Below, one piece after another: positions 6,872-8,354 of a DNA stretch of 8,354 bases. The notes under the pieces are model-generated. The model did not search any database and had not been told where the DNA came from. It saw only the letters and a list, made by a program, of their open reading frames with translations. Position numbers and translations under genes: made by a program. The DNA is from an uncultured Gemmatimonadota bacterium (GTDB lineage Bacteria; Gemmatimonadota; Gemmatimonadetes; Gemmatimonadales; Gemmatimonadaceae). The first letter of the stretch is position 1. Each line of letters starts with the position of its first letter. Location of the stretch: NCBI GenBank assembly GCA_946478895.1, contig CAMLDY010000107.1, positions 1 to 8,354 on the forward strand, written 5' to 3'.

Positions 6872-8354
6872 GCAGCCGGATTCTCATCATCGATTTCGGC
6901 TCACAATTCACCCAACTGATTGCGCGGCGCGTCCGTGAGGCGCGCGTGTACTCCGAGATCCACCCGCCGAGCAGGAGCGTGGAGTGGATCCGTGAGTGGA
7001 AGCCGACCGGCATCATCCTGAGTGGCGGCCCCAACTCGGTTTACGGGGAGAATGTTCCGCTCGCAGATCCGGCGGTGCTGGACATCGCCCCGGTGCTCGG
7101 TGTTTGTTACGGAATGCAGCTGATCGCGCACATTGAGGGCGGCCAGGTGATCCGCACCAATCGACGCGAGTACGGCCGCGCCCAGATGACAGTCCTCGAG
7201 CCTTCGGGGTTGTTCGCCGGGTTTTCGACGACCGAGCCGGTCACGACGTGGATGAGTCACGGCGACCACATCGAGCAGCCGCCGCCGGGCTACGTTGTGA
7301 CTGCCGAGAGCAATGGCAATCCGATCAGCGGGTTCCGGCATGAAACGCGGAAGATCTACGGCGTGCAGTTTCATCCCGAGGTCGCCCACACCCCGCGCGG
7401 CCGCGAGATCATCTCGAACTTTCTGTTCGACATCTGCAAGGCGGAGCCGAGCTGGACGACCGGCGCGTTTATCGAGGAAGAAGTGGCGCGCATCAGGAAG
7501 ACGGTCGGCAAGTCGCGAGTGATTTGCGGGCTGTCGGGCGGTGTCGATTCGTCGGTTGCGGCGGCACTGGTTCATCGCGCGATTGGTGATCAGCTCACCT
7601 GCATCTTCGTCGACACCGGACTGCTGCGATTGCACGAGCGCGAGCAGGTGGAGCGAACCTTCCGCGCCAACCTGGGAATCGAGCTCGTCACGATCGACGC
7701 CGAGAAACGTTTTCTGGAGGGTCTCGCCGGCGTCGAAGATCCGGAGAAGAAGCGAAAGATCATCGGCCACACGTTCATCGACGTGTTCGAGGACGCCGCC
7801 GCGGACGTCGGAGACGATGTCGAGTTTCTGGTGCAGGGGACTCTCTATCCCGATGTGATCGAGTCCTTCTCACCACGCGGCGGGCCGTCGGTCACCATCA
7901 AGACCCATCACAACGTAGGCGGGCTCAAGCCGGGAATGAAGTTCAAGCTGATCGAGCCGCTGCGCGAGCTGTTCAAGGACGAAGTCCGCAACGTCGGCCG
8001 CGAGCTGGGTTTGCCGGAGGAGATGGTGGCGCGGCATCCGTTCCCGGGTCCGGGCCTGGCGATCAGAGTGCTGAGCGATGTCAGCAAGGAGAAGCTCGAT
8101 CTCCTTCGCGCCGCCGACGCGATTTATCTGGAGGAGATTCGCGAGGCCGGCCTGTACGACGAGATCTGGCAGGCGTTCTCGGTGCTGCTACCCGTGCGAA
8201 GCGTCGGAGTGATGGGAGACGAGCGCACCTACGAGAACGTCCTCGGCCTCCGCGCCGTCACCAGCACCGACGGCATGACGGCGGACTGGTACCACTTTCC
8301 GTATGAGGTGCTGGGCCGGATCTCGAGCCGGATCATCAATCAGGTGCCCGGGAT
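6868..8354 (+). CDS. guaA: GMP synthase (glutamine-hydrolysing), 3' end cut by window
   Basis: GuaA makes GMP from XMP, ATP and glutamine, the last step of guanine nucleotide synthesis. The N-terminal class I glutamine amidotransferase domain starts with [17 protein letters not shown] and carries the triad Cys80 (GVCYGMQ), His169 and Glu171 (QFHPEV). The ATP pyrophosphatase domain has the PP-loop SGGVDS at 223-228. The C-terminal dimerisation and XMP-binding part has PGPGLAIR at 393-400 and the segments [15 protein letters not shown] and [10 protein letters not shown]. The frame is still open at the edge after 495 full codons, in the segment corresponding to RIINEV near the end of known GuaA proteins, so about 20 residues are missing. 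The ATG lies in ATGA with the stop of the preceding gene, and no Shine-Dalgarno sequence is visible, which suggests coupled translation. One typical position differs mildly (GSQF for GSQY). Confidence 0.98.
   Translation, partial: MSSRILIIDFGSQFTQLIARRVREARVYSEIHPPSRSVEWIREWKPTGIILSGGPNSVYGENVPLADPAVLDIAPVLGVCYGMQLIAHIEGGQVIRTNRREYGRAQMTVLEPSGLFAGFSTTEPVTTWMSHGDHIEQPPPGYVVTAESNGNPISGFRHETRKIYGVQFHPEVAHTPRGREIISNFLFDICKAEPSWTTGAFIEEEVARIRKTVGKSRVICGLSGGVDSSVAAALVHRAIGDQLTCIFVDTGLLRLHEREQVERTFRANLGIELVTIDAEKRFLEGLAGVEDPEKKRKIIGHTFIDVFEDAAADVGDDVEFLVQGTLYPDVIESFSPRGGPSVTIKTHHNVGGLKPGMKFKLIEPLRELFKDEVRNVGRELGLPEEMVARHPFPGPGLAIRVLSDVSKEKLDLLRAADAIYLEEIREAGLYDEIWQAFSVLLPVRSVGVMGDERTYENVLGLRAVTSTDGMTADWYHFPYEVLGRISSRIINQVPG

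Noticed and set aside
6860..6900. Purine riboswitch or independent promoter for guaA
   Set aside because: There is no intergenic space: the guaA ATG overlaps the preceding stop and the sequence upstream is coding.
6901..7770. Minus-strand open frame of 289 codons opposite guaA
   Set aside because: Antisense to the clear GMP synthase domains. It looks like a protein only because of high GC content.

Overview
The window is a GC-rich bacterial chromosomal segment carrying seven housekeeping genes in one direction: accD, folC, hisS, proS, lysA, a small metallophosphoesterase gene, and guaA, which runs off the right edge. Every gene boundary is either a short overlap or a gap of under 10 bases, so the whole stretch reads as one operon. 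The only non-coding stretch is the first 174 bases. The organism is a bacterium: it has a separate AccD beta subunit with a zinc ribbon and a bacterial GuaA. Its prolyl-tRNA synthetase is of the short archaeal/eukaryotic-like type, and its histidyl-tRNA synthetase has unusual signature motifs. This mix, the GC content and the gene order would fit Gemmatimonadota or a related environmental phylum, but that is a weak inference from gene content, not a demonstrated assignment.

Layout. Bases 1-174 hold a leader with two small inverted repeats and a promoter-like -10 element placed so that transcription could begin at the accD ATG (a possible leaderless start). accD (fatty-acid synthesis) overlaps folC (folate polyglutamylation) by 16 bases. 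hisS and proS (tRNA charging) follow after gaps of 9 and 7 bases. lysA (last step of lysine synthesis) probably starts at a TTG that overlaps the proS stop as TTGA. The phosphoesterase gene starts with a GTG that shares one base with the lysA stop and has a strong Shine-Dalgarno sequence. guaA (GMP synthesis) starts within the phosphoesterase stop as ATGA and lacks only its last roughly 20 codons.

Together the genes supply membrane lipid precursors, folates, charged tRNAs, lysine and GMP, all growth-linked functions that could sensibly be expressed together. I see no mobile element, CRISPR array, RNA gene, riboswitch or convincing terminator, and no undescribed multi-gene system. The strongest oddity is the phosphoesterase: two residues that normally bind the second metal ion appear to be replaced (Asn to Arg and His to Ser). 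The other points worth a second look are the divergent HisRS motifs, the mis-annotation-prone lysA start, and the possible leaderless accD promoter.
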